From positions 1-64,000 of the forward strand of contig NZ_JAHCMB010000183.1 in NCBI RefSeq assembly GCF_019904155.1: 64,000 nt of DNA, given 5' to 3'. Under the pieces are notes generated by a model, which was not told the DNA's origin, did no database searches, and was given only the letters and a program-made list of their open reading frames with translations. Positions 42,219 to 49,797 of the stretch are shown in pieces (positions within the stretch are counted from its first letter, which is position 1; each line of letters begins with the position of its first letter). This DNA is from Paenibacillus sinensis (GTDB lineage Bacteria; Bacillota; Bacilli; Paenibacillales; Paenibacillaceae). Position numbers and translations under genes: made by a program.

Positions 42219-42566
42219 TCACGACGATCTCCTCTTGGCGATGACGAGCACTTTGCCCAAATCAAGCTCTTGCTCATAGAAATCGGCCTCCGCTTCGCTG
42301 AATCCAAGAGAAGAGATTTGGGAGCGGAGCTCGTCTCCCCGTGAACGAAACATATTCGCAAGCGTGCCGAACAGTCCTTCCTCGCTCAAGCCGACCTCAC
42401 TTGCGCCGGCAGCCTCCACGATGCGGTCTTCCCGGTCCTGATCATGACTAATAACGTAGATGTCTTCCCTCGTATATCCGCTGTCCAGCAGCCGTTTCAC
42501 TTCTTCAATCGCCTGCACGCCATTTTCCAGGATTTTGGCATATGCCTGGGCTCCGATAGAATCCAT
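42219..42566 (-). CDS. YflT-type general stress protein
   Basis: A 115-residue protein of the general-stress-protein-17M-like family: AQAYAKILENGVQAIEEVKRLLDSGYTREDIYVISHD is the diagnostic start, and the acidic helix LGFSEAEADFYEQELDLGKVLVIAK the end. In B. subtilis YflT is SigB-dependent. Here a clear SigB-type promoter lies 65-90 bases upstream. The start at 42566 has AAAGGAG nine bases upstream; earlier in-frame ATGs have none. Molecular function unknown. Confidence 0.85.
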   Translation of the reverse strand: MDSIGAQAYAKILENGVQAIEEVKRLLDSGYTREDIYVISHDQDREDRIVEAAGASEVGLSEEGLFGTLANMFRSRGDELRSQISSLGFSEAEADFYEQELDLGKVLVIAKRRSS

Positions 42567-42630
42567 GATTTCACTCTCCTTTGCCATTTTCATGGGGACA
42601 AGGACGGCAATGTGACAATCATCCTGTTAT

Positions 42631-42656
42631 TAACCCTATACCGCAGCCGCTGAAAC
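42631..42656 (-). promoter_or_regulatory. SigB-type promoter of the YflT-type gene
   Basis: GTTTCA (42651-42656) and GGGTTA (42631-42636) on the minus strand, 14 bases apart, identical in both hexamers and spacing to the promoter before rsbV. Confidence 0.75.
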
Positions 42657-42662
42657 ATCGCA

Positions 42663-43196
42663 TCAGTCCGAATAATCGTCGAACAAATCGATCCCCCGCC
42701 ATTGGCCGGTCTGCCGGTCAACATACACTTTAAGCGCCATATGGCCCCGCATGTAGACATCCCCGTCCTCGGCAGCGAAATCCGGCGACCCAAGCGTGTC
42801 CTTCAGCGTATCCCGCAGCGGATCGATCTCCCTTCCGTTCAGCTTCAGGCCGTAAGCCGAAACCTGCTCCGGACTGACATGTATATACGATACTGCACCG
42901 GCGGTGATTCCGGCCGACATATCCGCGTAACGAAATTCCAGGGAATCCTCCCAGGGGTCCGGCACGATTGCGAGCGGCTGGCCTTTCAGCTCGATCAGCT
43001 CATTCGTGGTCGCGTACAAGGGAACACCAGCCAGGGAATCGAATGTGCGGATATAACGGTCCTCCACGGTCCGCACGGCCTGCGCGGAAGCCGTATGGAG
43101 AGCGTAATCTGCCGGAACGGACAAGGCGCTTGGAGCAGGCGCGCTCTGCGCAGCAAAAGGAGAGAAGAGCACCAGCAATACAATAAGTACTTTCAT
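42663..43196 (-). CDS. hypothetical secreted protein
   Basis: A 177-residue unrecognised protein. A signal peptide (KVLIVLLVLFSPFAAQSA) is likely cleaved near residue 18-20. The mature part is alpha/beta with a recurring pattern around LIELKGQPLAIVPDPWEDSLEFRY and ALKVYVDRQTGQWRGIDLFDD, which looks like a small lipoprotein-type or inhibitor-like fold without a lipobox Cys. AAGGAGGAG precedes the ATG. Function cannot be given. Confidence 0.75.
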   Translation of the reverse strand: MKVLIVLLVLFSPFAAQSAPAPSALSVPADYALHTASAQAVRTVEDRYIRTFDSLAGVPLYATTNELIELKGQPLAIVPDPWEDSLEFRYADMSAGITAGAVSYIHVSPEQVSAYGLKLNGREIDPLRDTLKDTLGSPDFAAEDGDVYMRGHMALKVYVDRQTGQWRGIDLFDDYSD

Positions 43197-43258
43197 GACA
43201 ATCTCCTCCTTCTGAAATTTTAAAAAAGCGCATGATCGCCGCCTGCATGAAGTCCCTG

Positions 43259-43783
43259 TTATTTACCGGCCGGCTTGTTCGTGCGAAATTTCTGCCACAG
43301 CACCGCAGCCACGTCTACGCCCTTCAGCACAACCGCCGTCTTCCCCTTTTTGCCGCTGCTGTAGACTGCGTCATAGGAATTAACCGTTCGCTCCTCCGCC
43401 GGGCTTGGCTTGGTGCTGTCAACGGACACATGTTCCGCCTTCTCCTTCAGCTCCCGGGTCTTGCGAAATTTCTCGATACCGGTAACCGATACCTGCTTGA
43501 AAGTCAGGGTAAGCTCGGCGAGCACCTCTCCCAGGTTCTTGACCGAGTCCATAATCGGATCGATCTTCTCGATCTTGCCCTGAACGTCAGCCGTTAGATC
43601 ATTGGCGTGCCGGACAGTGGTCTTCACCTCATAGGTCAATTCGTCAACCGTCTTCTGGACCTCCTGAAGCGTCTGGCTTACCTTCTCAAGAGATCCCTTG
43701 GCGGCATTCAGAGTTTTGATCAGAAAAATAACAAGAACGGCGAATGCAACAGCAATAAGTGCGACGCTAAGGCTGATAATCAT
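43259..43783 (-). CDS. DUF948 protein, YtxG-like
   Basis: A protein of about 174 residues: an N-terminal membrane helix IISLSVALIAVAFAVLVIFLIKTL and a coiled coil (LEKVSQTLQEVQKTVDELTYEV...VQGKIEKIDPIMDSVKNLG), which define the DUF948/YtxG family. The C-terminal part is polar and includes KTAVVLKGVDVAAVLW. YtxG is SigB-controlled in B. subtilis. A SigB-type promoter is 65-90 bases upstream. ATG at 43783 is chosen; TTG at 43792 is only three bases after the ribosome site. Confidence 0.83.
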   Translation of the reverse strand: MIISLSVALIAVAFAVLVIFLIKTLNAAKGSLEKVSQTLQEVQKTVDELTYEVKTTVRHANDLTADVQGKIEKIDPIMDSVKNLGEVLAELTLTFKQVSVTGIEKFRKTRELKEKAEHVSVDSTKPSPAEERTVNSYDAVYSSGKKGKTAVVLKGVDVAAVLWQKFRTNKPAGK

Positions 43784-43846
43784 ATATGGCAAACTCCCTC
43801 CGGTTCAAATTGTCTGGCGCCTGCGGCCTGCCTTAATATTGTCTAG

Positions 43847-43872
43847 TTACCCCTTGATTTACGGGCCGAAAC
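43847..43872 (-). promoter_or_regulatory. SigB-type promoter of the DUF948 gene
   Basis: GTTTCG (43867-43872) and GGGTAA (43847-43852) on the minus strand, again 14 bases apart. The remaining spacer 43873-44046 shows no gene. Confidence 0.7.
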
Positions 43873-44046
43873 AACACGCAGTCGGGCTGTCAAGCCCTTA
43901 TTCCATCCGCCGCAAGCCCTGTTTCAAGTCCTACATACGGCGGTAAAAAAGCACAGGCCCTCTTCGCTGTCTTCCTCTTCACGGGACGCGAATCCCGGTC
44001 ATTGTAAGTGTATGCGGTACTTGGAAAGATTGGGCCTATGCCCACT

Positions 44047-44102
44047 TAAAAAAACATGAAGCATGCCCGGAAAACCTCCACCTTATGAAGGGGTCTTCGG
44101 GC
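44047..44102 (-). terminator. terminator of the YpmS-like gene
   Basis: On the minus strand GCCCGAAGACC...GGTTTTCCGGGC forms an imperfect stem, then ATGCTTCATG and seven T. It abuts the stop codon. Confidence 0.6.
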
Positions 44103-44720
44103 TTATTTCAATTTCAGCAGCAGATTCAGCAGATTGCTCCAGTCCACATCAAAAGAAACGCTGATTCCGCTGTCCAGCAGCTTCATGCTCTTAACCTCCA
44201 CCATGAACGGCATATGTTCCCTCAGCGGAACACTGATATCGGGCAGAGACAGAAGCCCGGATGGCAGCTCCCGTCCTCTAATCTCGGTATATTCATGATG
44301 CAGCGTCAGCACGCCTCCGCCTCCGGGAGTTACCTCCATCAGCATGCCGATGGTTGCTCCAAAGGGAAGCGGTCCCGCCTTCCCCGTAATATCCGCCGTC
44401 AGCCGGTTCCCGTTCTGGGCAAATTCCGATCCTGTTATCCGGACAAAAGTGGACGGATGTTCGGCTATGTAGTCGTTCAGCCCCTTCTTGCACAGCTGAT
44501 TCAATTCTTCTTCGCTCAGCGTCAGCACCGGACTGTGGTTCTTCGCCATCTGCAGCAGCTTCGGTCCAAAATCGACCGGGGTATATGCCAGGTCGAGCTT
44601 CTTCTGCGGGGCCGCATACCATACCAGACCAGCACCTGCCAGAAGCACCACCACCACCAGGCCGACAAGAAGCCGCAGCAGCGCACTGCCCCGTTTGTTA
44701 CGCGCTACTTTCGATTCCAT
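44103..44720 (-). CDS. YpmS-like membrane-anchored protein
   Basis: A 205-residue protein. One N-terminal membrane helix (LRLLVGLVVVVLLAGAGLVWYA) anchors an extracytoplasmic domain built around SPVLTLSEEELNQLCKKGLNDYI and repeated beta strands. The layout and the VLTLSEEELN..L start fit the YpmS (DUF2140) family, of unknown function. AAAGGA lies about 11 bases before the ATG. Less certain than most calls here. Confidence 0.6.
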   Translation of the reverse strand: MESKVARNKRGSALLRLLVGLVVVVLLAGAGLVWYAAPQKKLDLAYTPVDFGPKLLQMAKNHSPVLTLSEEELNQLCKKGLNDYIAEHPSTFVRITGSEFAQNGNRLTADITGKAGPLPFGATIGMLMEVTPGGGGVLTLHHEYTEIRGRELPSGLLSLPDISVPLREHMPFMVEVKSMKLLDSGISVSFDVDWSNLLNLLLKLK

Positions 44721-44837
44721 TTACGCTTCGATCCTTTCCCTGCATTGTGAACTTTCTGCGGCGGCTGCTCGCGCCGTCCTATACATCATTTCGCCAGACT
44801 GCGTCCGAATGCCTGTCGAATGAAAAAATAAGCCTCT

Positions 44838-44861
44838 GGTTCATGAGCGTTATTTGGGTTT
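44838..44861 (+). promoter_or_regulatory. weak SigB-like promoter
   Basis: GGTTCA (44838-44843) and GGGTTT (44856-44861), 12 bases apart, about 70 bases upstream of the secreted protein gene at 44932. A poorer match than the three minus-strand sites. Confidence 0.35.
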
Positions 44862-44931
44862 ACTAGGATACTGAATTACCGGCACATCAACCAGATCGGT
44901 CGTGCACACCAAATTCAAGGAGGAATTGCAA

Positions 44932-45306
44932 TTGAAAAGAATCGTCAGCATCGCCACCGCCATCGGTCTCGCCGCTTCGCTCGGAGCTACCGCTTCCGCC
45001 GCCGATGACCCGGGAACCGCAACTGCAGCCCCTGAGACGGTCACAACCAGCACCTATTCGGAGCCGGTCATTACACCAGCCGATGTCGTTCCCGCTACGC
45101 CGGTGATCGTTCTGACCGGCGACACCCCGTTCTATTTCACCAATGGCTCCATCATGCTGAAGGCCGGCGTACTCGCTCCGCAGACGGTCGATACGACGGG
45201 AGAAATCGCCACAGACGCTTATGGCAATGAATGGAGAGAGGTATACACCTGGCTGGGCCTGGCCTGGGTGATGGTCCCGAACCCTGCCGAGGTCTTGATG
45301 CCATAG
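44932..45306 (+). CDS. small secreted protein
   Basis: A 124-residue protein starting with TTG, eight bases after AAGGAGG. A signal peptide KRIVSIATAIGLAASLGATASA ends near residue 23, then a Thr/Pro-rich linker and a short beta domain (IVLTGDTPFYFTNGSIMLKAG, EWREVYTWLGLAWVMVPNP). It resembles a stalk plus an SH3-like or copper-amine-oxidase-like fold but no family is firm. Single plus-strand gene ended by two hairpins. Confidence 0.75.
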   Translation: MKRIVSIATAIGLAASLGATASAADDPGTATAAPETVTTSTYSEPVITPADVVPATPVIVLTGDTPFYFTNGSIMLKAGVLAPQTVDTTGEIATDAYGNEWREVYTWLGLAWVMVPNPAEVLMP

Positions 45307-45324
45307 CTTAATACGGTTAATTGC

Positions 45325-45357
45325 GGAGGCGGTCTCATTGGGGTTGGAACCGCCTCC
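45325..45357 (+). terminator. terminator of the secreted protein gene
   Basis: GGAGGCGGT pairs with ACCGCCTCC (45325-45333 with 45349-45357), 18 bases after the stop. No T-run until CTTTTTG at about 45384. Confidence 0.55.
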
Positions 45358-45415
45358 AGACCAAGGGATCACCGCCTTGCGTCCTTTTTGCCGCGATGCG
45401 TATGTCCGGACACAG

Positions 45416-45464
45416 AAAAAGGGGATATCCTTCCTGCCTCAAACGGCAGTGGACATCCCCTTTT
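45416..45464. terminator. bidirectional terminator
   Basis: AAAAAGGGGATATCC...GGACATCCCCTTTT with inner CTGCC/GGCAG, between convergent genes. A- and T-runs on both sides fit termination either way, mainly for the NlpC/P60 gene. Confidence 0.75.
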
Positions 45465-45531
45465 CCCCGCAAACTGCACCCGTCACAAACCGTACTGCAA
45501 TCGCTTCTTTCTGCTATTGGTAACTCTATGA

Positions 45532-46329
45532 TCAGCGGATGACCGATCCTCCGAACATAAACCGGTTCATCCAAGAAGCGCTTAATTGATCGACCCGAAC
45601 GCCTCCGGAAGAGGCCGAGTACGTATGCAGAATCTGGCCATCGCCCAGATAAATCGCCACGTGGGTGATCGTCTGTGCGGATTTGTCGATTCCGGCGTAA
45701 GCCGAAGCTGAGCTTCCCCGGTAGCTCATAAAGAACATCAGGTCTCCCCGCTTGAGCTTCGAAACATCGGTTACGGCCGTGCTGTTCGAGCGGACCCATG
45801 CTCCCTGCTGTCTGGAGTCCGCCGGCAGCTTGATATTCGCACCTTCCAGATAAGCCTGCCGGACAAAGTCCGAGCAATCGAAGGTCGAGGTATCGCTGCG
45901 GCTGGAGCCGTATTCATACGGCGTTCCGAGATAGCTCATGCCTCTTGCTATAACCGTCTCAATCGTTGACGAGGCCGGCGGTTCCTGCGAGGGCGCGGGA
46001 GCCGGTGGCGAGGTCCGGGAAACCGAAATATATTGATCCTGAGAGCTGACATAACCGATGTCGCCGTCCGCGGTGCGGACTTTGTAGAAATAAGAGTTGC
46101 TCTTCTCCAGAATGGCCACGGAATCGCCTTTTCTCAAATAGCCAAGAACCGTGCCTTTGCTGACGGAGGGCTCGCTGCGGAGCCGGACTGTCGATTCAAT
46201 AACGCCCGTTAAGGATGATGCGGAAGCTGAGGCCGCCTGGGCAGACCCGGTCCCGACCGGTGATGCTGCCGTAAACAGGGCAGCCGAAAAAAACAACGCG
46301 GCAAAAAGCTGCTTCGATCGTTTGTTCAT
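45532..46329 (-). CDS. SH3-NlpC/P60 cell-wall peptidase
   Basis: A 265-residue secreted endopeptidase. Signal peptide about 1-32; one bacterial SH3 domain (about 40-105: VRLRSEPSVSKGTVLGYLRKGD); Pro/Ser linker; NlpC/P60 domain (about 125-265) with the catalytic Cys in FDCSDFVRQAY, His in ITHVAIYLGDG and the third residue, His, in ILHTYSAS. It cuts the D-Glu-diamino-acid bond in peptidoglycan stems. GGGGGAACGGT precedes the ATG. A strong -10 TATAAT lies upstream at 46404-46409 (minus). Confidence 0.9.
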   Translation of the reverse strand: MNKRSKQLFAALFFSAALFTAASPVGTGSAQAASASASSLTGVIESTVRLRSEPSVSKGTVLGYLRKGDSVAILEKSNSYFYKVRTADGDIGYVSSQDQYISVSRTSPPAPAPSQEPPASSTIETVIARGMSYLGTPYEYGSSRSDTSTFDCSDFVRQAYLEGANIKLPADSRQQGAWVRSNSTAVTDVSKLKRGDLMFFMSYRGSSASAYAGIDKSAQTITHVAIYLGDGQILHTYSASSGGVRVDQLSASWMNRFMFGGSVIR

Positions 46330-46602
46330 ACCGTTCCCCCGGTTAGTAAGCTATGATGAGAAAATCAACAAGGGTGGCGCCGCCGTTATTGTTTTCTGCC
46401 CTCATTATAGGCCCCCGGGAAAATGGGAACATGCACCAAATCTCACAAATCCATATGCCAATTCATGGTAAACGGACAGGTCTATGGTCATGATTTCTCC
46501 TTTATTTTATAATTGCTGCCAGCTTTTAGGTCATGACCGGCAGTTAATTCTGGAAACTGGGGTTAGGCAAATGGTTGGTGCCGGGACCTTCGGACTTGCT
46601 TC
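46330..46602. other. divergent spacer
   Basis: Contains the minus-strand -10 of the NlpC/P60 gene (46404-46409) and a GGTCATGACC palindrome at about 46534-46543. No gene is seen. Confidence 0.4.
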
Positions 46603-46631
46603 TTGTCGGCGTTTTCAAAAAGCTATAAAAT
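46603..46631 (+). promoter_or_regulatory. promoter of the 60-residue protein gene
   Basis: TTGTCG (46603-46608) and TAAAAT (46626-46631), 17 bases apart, about 30 bases before the ATG. Confidence 0.55.
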
Positions 46632-46662
46632 AAGCTCATGACAAGCTTCAAGGAGGATCGAT

Positions 46663-46845
46663 ATGACCGAAAGCAGTGATAAACCCAAAGTTAATCTGGC
46701 TGACGCCATCCGGGCCAAGCTCGAGCAGAAGAAGCAGCAGAACGGCTCCAAGCCGGGGGCCTTCAATGCCGGAGCCGCCAAAACCTTCAAGACCCAGAAC
46801 AACAAGAAGCCGAACAACCAGCGCCGCCGCACCGGCGGGTCCTGA
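46663..46845 (+). CDS. small basic hypothetical protein
   Basis: A 60-residue, Lys/Gln/Asn/Arg-rich protein: a short helix VNLADAIRAKLEQKKQQ then a disordered basic tail (FKTQNNKKPNNQRRRTGG). AAGGAGG is six to seven bases before the ATG, and a terminator follows, so it is a real unit. Possibly nucleic-acid binding by composition only. No family recognised. Confidence 0.7.
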   Translation: MTESSDKPKVNLADAIRAKLEQKKQQNGSKPGAFNAGAAKTFKTQNNKKPNNQRRRTGGS

Positions 46846-46873
46846 AGACCGGGCTTCCCTATAACGGAACCAC

Positions 46874-46936
46874 AACGGGGCTTTCTCCGGACGCCGCATT
46901 CCCAGTTCGAATGCAGCCGGAAGGCTCCGTTTTTTA
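46874..46936 (+). terminator. terminator of the small basic protein gene
   Basis: A long imperfect stem from ACGGGGC to GGCTCCGT with an inner GCATTC/GAATGC, followed by six T. Confidence 0.7.
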
Positions 46937-46984
46937 TTGAAGACCGGACGCTGAAGGCTCCGGTCACTGAAGGGAGCGATAGAC

Positions 46985-47608
46985 ATGATTATCGATCTGT
47001 CCCATCCGATTCATGACGGGCTTCCGGTCTACCCGGGAGACCGTAAGACGAAGCTGGAGCGTTCCGCCGTATTCACCGTGAACGGGTATAACAACCATCT
47101 GCTGACGATCAACATGCACGCGGGCACACATATCGACGGCCATATGCACTTGACGGACTGTACGGCATACATCAACGAATACCCCCCGGACACTTTTATC
47201 GGCGAAGGAGTGCTGCTGGATGTCCGGCCCGGGGAAGACGGCGTCATTCCCTGTCTTCCCGAGTACGAGACGCTGGTTAAGCCGGGCGCAATCGTACTTC
47301 TGCACAGCGGCCACAGCCGTCTGTTCGGAGAGCCCGGATATTTCAGCGATTACCCGGTCATGGCACCGGAGCTTGCCGAGCTGCTCGTCCGCAAATCCGT
47401 CAAGATGGTCGGCATGGATACTCCTTCGCCGGATAAATATCCTTTTGCCGTCCACTCCATCTTCTTCCGCAGCCGGGTTCCGATTATCGAGAACCTGGCT
47501 CATCTGGACCGTCTTCAAGGCGTCTCCCGCTTTGAAGTGATCGCCCTTCCGCTGAATATCGAAGCGGATTCCTCGATCGCCCGGGTTATCGCGAGGGTGC
47601 TTCCTTAA
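46985..47608 (+). CDS. cyclase family / arylformamidase-like hydrolase
   Basis: A 207-residue metal-dependent hydrolase of the cyclase (PF04199) family. The zinc motif HAGTHIDGHMH is intact, as is the opening IDLSHPIHDGLPVYPGD. Members include kynurenine formamidase (KynB), but no tryptophan-degradation gene is next to it, so the substrate is open. AAGGGAG precedes the ATG. A single plus-strand gene followed by the 39-bp repeat region. Confidence 0.87.
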   Translation: MIIDLSHPIHDGLPVYPGDRKTKLERSAVFTVNGYNNHLLTINMHAGTHIDGHMHLTDCTAYINEYPPDTFIGEGVLLDVRPGEDGVIPCLPEYETLVKPGAIVLLHSGHSRLFGEPGYFSDYPVMAPELAELLVRKSVKMVGMDTPSPDKYPFAVHSIFFRSRVPIIENLAHLDRLQGVSRFEVIALPLNIEADSSIARVIARVLP

Positions 47609-47627
47609 AGCGGGCTAGGGGCCCGGG

Positions 47628-47853
47628 TTTAGGACGGGGGTTGGCAATACGGCTGGGGGACCGGGGTTTTCGCCGGAGCTGGCGCTGCGGCTGGGGGCCG
47701 GGGTTTAGGGTGGGGCTGGCGCTGTGGCCGGGGAACCGATGTTTAGGGCGGGGGCTGGCGCTGCGGCTGGGGGATCGATGTTTAGGGCGGGGGCTGGCAC
47801 TACGGCCGGGGGGCCGGTGTTTAGGCCGGGGCTGCCGCCTCTCGGCCACCCGC
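47628..47853 (+). repeat. 39-bp GC-rich minisatellite
   Basis: Five tandem units plus a partial sixth, close to TTTAGGGCGGGGGCTGGCGC followed by TGCGGCTGGGGGATCGATG. Unit starts and lengths: 47628 (39), 47667 (37), 47704 (38), 47742 (39), 47781 (39), partial from 47820. The length changes would break any reading frame, so the 13-residue repeat that appears on the minus strand is not likely to be protein. Strongly G-rich on the plus strand. The stretch 47854-47954 is featureless. Confidence 0.8.
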
Positions 47854-47954
47854 CCGGCTGATCCGGACCGCCGATTTTCATTTGGCCGAGGATCATTGAC
47901 TAGGCTGCGTTGACCGGGGCTGCGATCCGGCTGCCCTCGGCCCCCTCATAGACA

Positions 47955-47992
47955 AGAGCGCCCCGCAGAATGGCTGCGGGGCGCTCTTTTTA
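47955..47992. terminator. strong terminator, plus side with T-run
   Basis: AGAGCGCCCCGCA and TGCGGGGCGCTCT pair perfectly over 13 bases (47955-47967 with 47975-47987), then TTTTT on the plus strand. It may serve the ABC-F gene on the other side too. Confidence 0.8.
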
Positions 47993-48014
47993 ACCTATAG
48001 GCTAATTACGAATC

Positions 48015-49640
48015 TTACACTTCAACCGGATACATCCGCTGGCGGAGCTCCTTGATTTCGTCCGACTCCAGATATTCGTCATAGCTCATGGAGCGGTCGA
48101 TAATGCCGTTCGGCGTAATTTCGATAATCCGGTTCGCAATCGTCTGGATGAACTGATGGTCATGCGATGTGAACAGGATCGTGCCGTCGAAATCGATCAG
48201 TCCGTTGTTCAGCGCGGTAATGGACTCGAGGTCCAAATGGTTCGTCGGCTCGTCGAACACGAGCACGTTCGCGCCGTTCAGCATCATTTTGGCCAGCATA
48301 CAGCGCACCTTCTCGCCCCCGGACAATACGCTTGCTTTCTTCAGCGCTTCTTCGCCGGAGAACAGCATGCGGCCCAGGAAGCCGCGCAGGAAGGTCTCAT
48401 CCTGATCCTTCGAGTACTGGCGCAGCCATTCCACGAGATTCAGATCCACGCCGTCGAAGTAGTTCGAGTTGTCTTTCGGGAAATAAGCCTGGCTGGTCGT
48501 GACGCCCCAGCTGTATTCGCCGGATTCAGCTTCAGCCTCACCCATGATGACATCGAACAGCGTCGATTTGGGCAGCCCGTTTGGTCCGACCAGTGCGATC
48601 TTGTCGCCCTTGTTCACGACAAAGCCCACTTCGTCCAGCACCTTCTCGCCTTCCAGCGATTTCGTCAGGCCGGTGACGGTAAGCAGCTGCTTGCCCGCTT
48701 CACGCTCCGGTTTGAAGTTCAGGAACGGGTATTTGCGGTTCGACGGACGGATATCGTCAAGCGTAATCTTATCCAGCTGCTTCTTGCGGGAAGTCGCCTG
48801 CTTCGATTTCGAAGCGTTCGCGGAGAAGCGCTGAATGAACGCCTGCAGCTCCTTGATCTTCTCTTCCTTCTTCTTGTTCGATTCCCGCTGCAGCTGAAGC
48901 GCGAGCTGGCTGGATTCGTACCAGAAGTCGTAGTTGCCGACGTACATCTGGATTTTGCCAAAATCGATGTCCGCAATATGCGTGCACACCTTGTTCAGGA
49001 AGTGACGGTCATGGGATACGACGATGACAGTGCCTTCGTAGTCCATCAGGAAGTTCTCCAGCCACTGGATCGATTCGAGGTCCAAGTGGTTGGTAGGTTC
49101 GTCAAGCAGCAGGTTGTTCGGGCGGCCGAACAGCGCCTGGGCAAGCAGGACGCGGACCTTCTCGTTGCCGCTAAGCTCCGCCATTTTCTTGTCATGGAGT
49201 TCGCGCGGAATGCCAAGACCGATCAGCAGCGCTGCGGCATCCGGCTCGGCGTCCCAGCCGTTCAGCTCGGCGAATTCGCCTTCCAGCTCCCCGGCGCGCA
49301 GGCCGTCTTCCTCGGAGAAATCGGACTTGGCGTACAGCGCATCCTTCTCCTTCATGATGTCATACAGGCGAGTGTGGCCCATGATAACCGTCTCAAGCAC
49401 CGGATACTCGTCGTACTCGAAATGGTTCTGCTTCAGGACGGCCATGCGCTCGCCTGGCGTAATATGCACGTCGCCGGTGTTAGCCTCGATTTCGCCGGAC
49501 AGAATTTTCAGGAACGTCGATTTGCCGGCGCCGTTGGCTCCGATCAGACCGTAGCAGTTCCCGGGAGTGAACTTTATATTTACATCTTCAAAAAGTGCGC
49601 GTTTTCCGTAACGGAGAGTCACGCCGCTTGTACTGATCAT
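48015..49640 (-). CDS. ABC-F family ATPase, YkpA-like
   Basis: A 541-residue protein with two ATP-binding domains and no membrane part. NBD1: Walker A GANGAGKST, signature LSGNEKVR, Walker B LLLDEPTNHLDL. A long linker (about 235-310) is the P-site tRNA-interaction motif region. NBD2: signature LSGGEKVRC and Walker B VFDEPTNHLDL are normal, but its Walker A is GPNGLPKST, with Pro in place of the last Gly. ABC-F proteins act on the ribosome, in translation control or antibiotic protection. AGGATGG precedes the ATG. Confidence 0.9.
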   Translation of the reverse strand: MISTSGVTLRYGKRALFEDVNIKFTPGNCYGLIGANGAGKSTFLKILSGEIEANTGDVHITPGERMAVLKQNHFEYDEYPVLETVIMGHTRLYDIMKEKDALYAKSDFSEEDGLRAGELEGEFAELNGWDAEPDAAALLIGLGIPRELHDKKMAELSGNEKVRVLLAQALFGRPNNLLLDEPTNHLDLESIQWLENFLMDYEGTVIVVSHDRHFLNKVCTHIADIDFGKIQMYVGNYDFWYESSQLALQLQRESNKKKEEKIKELQAFIQRFSANASKSKQATSRKKQLDKITLDDIRPSNRKYPFLNFKPEREAGKQLLTVTGLTKSLEGEKVLDEVGFVVNKGDKIALVGPNGLPKSTLFDVIMGEAEAESGEYSWGVTTSQAYFPKDNSNYFDGVDLNLVEWLRQYSKDQDETFLRGFLGRMLFSGEEALKKASVLSGGEKVRCMLAKMMLNGANVLVFDEPTNHLDLESITALNNGLIDFDGTILFTSHDHQFIQTIANRIIEITPNGIIDRSMSYDEYLESDEIKELRQRMYPVEV

Positions 49641-49797
49641 GTATTCATACCATCCTTTACACTTAGGTTTCCGGCATATTATAGCACAAAACCGCCCGCG
49701 CGTGCCGCAAATGGGCTGATTTCGTCCGCATTAAGGCGCAATGGCGGAGATTACAGGCAGCATTTGCTGATAATGCGGCTGATCTCCTTCTGCAACG

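Noticed and set aside
47586..47849. Minus-strand frame with 13-residue Ser/Pro/Arg repeats
   Set aside because: The 39-bp units have lengths 37-39, so the frame would not survive unit-number changes; no ribosome site; composition follows directly from the DNA repeat.
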